DNA from: a virus
Virus record (IMG/VR): IMGVR_UViG_3300049847_000087
Coordinates: 1 to 39,941 of that record
Strand: one strand, 5' to 3'
DNA length: 39,941 nucleotides
Part shown: positions 39,194-39,941 of the stretch, one piece after another
How positions within the stretch are numbered: the first letter of the stretch is position 1
How the letters are laid out: each line of letters begins with the position of its first letter
Made by a program: the position numbers and the translations under genes
The notes under the pieces: model-generated
The model's database searches: none
Told to the model about the DNA's origin: nothing
The model's input: the letters and a program-made list of their open reading frames with translations, nothing else

Positions 39194-39555
39194 TTGGAAG
39201 CCTTCGAATAGTCGTGAAACTCTACCCCACCCGCTCTCGCATCGTCATACCCCACCCCACCGGTGAGCAGACGTTTCCGATCATCGCCAATAGCGCCCCC
39301 GACACTCAGCGGCCACGGTGGTGGCACCCGCACGCGATACAATTCGGCCAATTGTGCGACCAGGCTGTATTCCTCGCGGATCAGCTCTGCCAGAAGCACC
39401 GATCCGGACGACAACCCCACCGCCTGAAATGCACAACGTGCGATCCCATGCTGCAACCACCCCTCGCGGGTATCCGGCCAGCGAATCGGTCCACCGGTAG
39501 GCTTTGGAGGTCCGCTGGGAACGGTTTCCTGGCGTTTTAACTTATCGTCGCCCAT
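39190..39555 (-). CDS. hypothetical protein before modification enzyme
   Basis: A 121-residue protein overlapping the modification enzyme by GTGA, so the two are coupled. A helical middle (LLAELIREEYSLVAQLAELY) follows a Pro-rich start (TVPSGPPKPTGGPIRWPDTR). No motif recognised. Similar helical middles occur in phage proteins of unknown function near replication genes. It may be a partner of the enzyme. Confidence 0.65.
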   Translation of the reverse strand: MGDDKLKRQETVPSGPPKPTGGPIRWPDTREGWLQHGIARCAFQAVGLSSGSVLLAELIREEYSLVAQLAELYRVRVPPPWPLSVGGAIGDDRKRLLTGGVGYDDARAGGVEFHDYSKASK

Positions 39556-39805
39556 CTGCCGCCCTTCGAATCCAGTTCCGCCATGCCCGCCGCCAGTCGG
39601 AATGCGGCTGGTGGAATTCGTGATCCCGGAATTTCTGCGTTTCCAGGTATAGATTCACGCTCGGATGCTCCGCCCGAGCCCACTCCACATCCTTATCGGC
39701 GACTTCGAAATCCTCGGGTACGAAATGGCTCAATGGCCCACGACGGCGCCCAATGAGCTTCAAATCACTATCAACTCTGACTGTATTTGTTGGAACTATC
39801 TTCAT
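39542..39805 (-). CDS. DnaT/O-type C-terminal replication domain, stand-alone
   Basis: An 87-residue protein. SHFVPEDFEVADKDVEWARA, then NLYLETQKFRDHEF and SDWRRAWRNWIRRA, is the closing domain of many phage replication proteins (O-like initiators, DnaT-like helicase loaders), where 'PEDF...WA', '..E.FRDY' and 'DW...WRNW.R' occur in that order. The usual N-terminal HTH or primosomal part is absent. It could bind ssDNA and help load helicase, or it may be what remains of a longer gene. AGGA stands ahead of the ATG. Confidence 0.7.
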   Translation of the reverse strand: MKIVPTNTVRVDSDLKLIGRRRGPLSHFVPEDFEVADKDVEWARAEHPSVNLYLETQKFRDHEFHQPHSDWRRAWRNWIRRAADGRR

Positions 39806-39812
39806 GTAAGTC

Positions 39813-39941
39813 CTAGGAAATGGCTTCCGAGGGGGTGCAGAAGATCAGCCTGGAGTTGCGCCAGAGCCGTTCTCCCGCACCGTAAGTCCTGAGGATTCCG
39901 TATTCCTCGGAGGTGCGTCCCGCGCCTTGTGCCCCATGTAT
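39813..39941 (-). CDS. C-terminal part of a gene cut by the right edge
   Basis: An open frame enters from the right edge and stops at the TAG at 39813-39815, 7 nt ahead of the DnaT-like gene. The last residues (YGILRTYGAGERLWRNSRLI, then FCTPSEAIS) look like an ordinary folded protein. Closeness to the replication gene suggests the same operon. Too little to name. Confidence 0.45.
   Translation of the reverse strand: MHGAQGAGRTSEEYGILRTYGAGERLWRNSRLIFCTPSEAIS

Noticed and set aside
1-39941. Whole window being a closed circle
   Set aside because: Joining the right edge to position 1 gives a stop five codons upstream and no start codon for the cut gene at 39813-39941, so no sensible gene crosses the junction. 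Circularity is not supported, though not excluded.

Overview
The window is most of the genome of a short-tailed (P22-like) double-stranded DNA phage, or a prophage of that type, from a Gram-negative, probably proteobacterial, host. The supporting evidence is a P22-type coat protein, portal, tail accessory factor (gp4 type), DNA stabilisation protein (gp10 type) and three ejection proteins in the P22 order, together with a two-component spanin pair that only makes sense with an outer membrane. I see no tRNA, CRISPR array, transposase or integrase.

Layout. Positions 1-200 are non-coding and end in a strong rightward terminator. Three small leftward genes (194-903) include a Cro/YdaS-like regulator. 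A compact switch region (904-1001) carries two divergent promoters with their -35 boxes back to back. To the right runs an early operon on the + strand (1002-6172): a single-stranded-DNA-binding protein with a classic SSB tail, a Cas4/RecB-type exonuclease, and about a dozen small genes joined by ATGA/GTGA overlaps. It ends at a GGGGGC-TTCG-GCCCCC terminator (6178).

Everything from the right edge down to about 6300 is one very long leftward unit. In transcription order it holds: a cut gene and a DnaT-like replication domain; a 760-residue three-domain protein (radical-SAM-like Cys cluster, GNAT fold, DNA methyltransferase); an HNH-type nuclease; RusA resolvase; a Q-like antiterminator; a 46-residue gene; a GroES homologue; small and large terminase; portal; scaffold; coat; two paralogous small virion proteins split by a tandem terminator; a beta-helix spike; gp4-like adaptor; a second beta-helix protein; gp10-like plug; a sulfotransferase-like and an Asp/Asn-hydroxylase-like gene; ejection proteins; a tail spike with a C1q-like end; two secreted-type proteins, one of 1535 residues with Ig, Kelch and lectin-like domains; and the lysis cassette (coiled-coil membrane protein, holin, Rz with nested Rz1, small protein, endolysin).

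How it works together (inference): the switch chooses between the rightward recombination/accessory operon and leftward expression. The Q-like protein would let RNA polymerase read through terminators, including the one inside the structural genes, to reach tail and lysis genes. The most unusual content is the three-domain modification enzyme, the hydroxylase/sulfotransferase pair among ejection genes, the signal-peptide-bearing giant protein, the GroES homologue beside the terminase, and a gp10-type N-terminal segment that sits 8 kb away from its gp10 body. No CI-type repressor or integrase is recognisable here, so lifestyle cannot be decided from this window.
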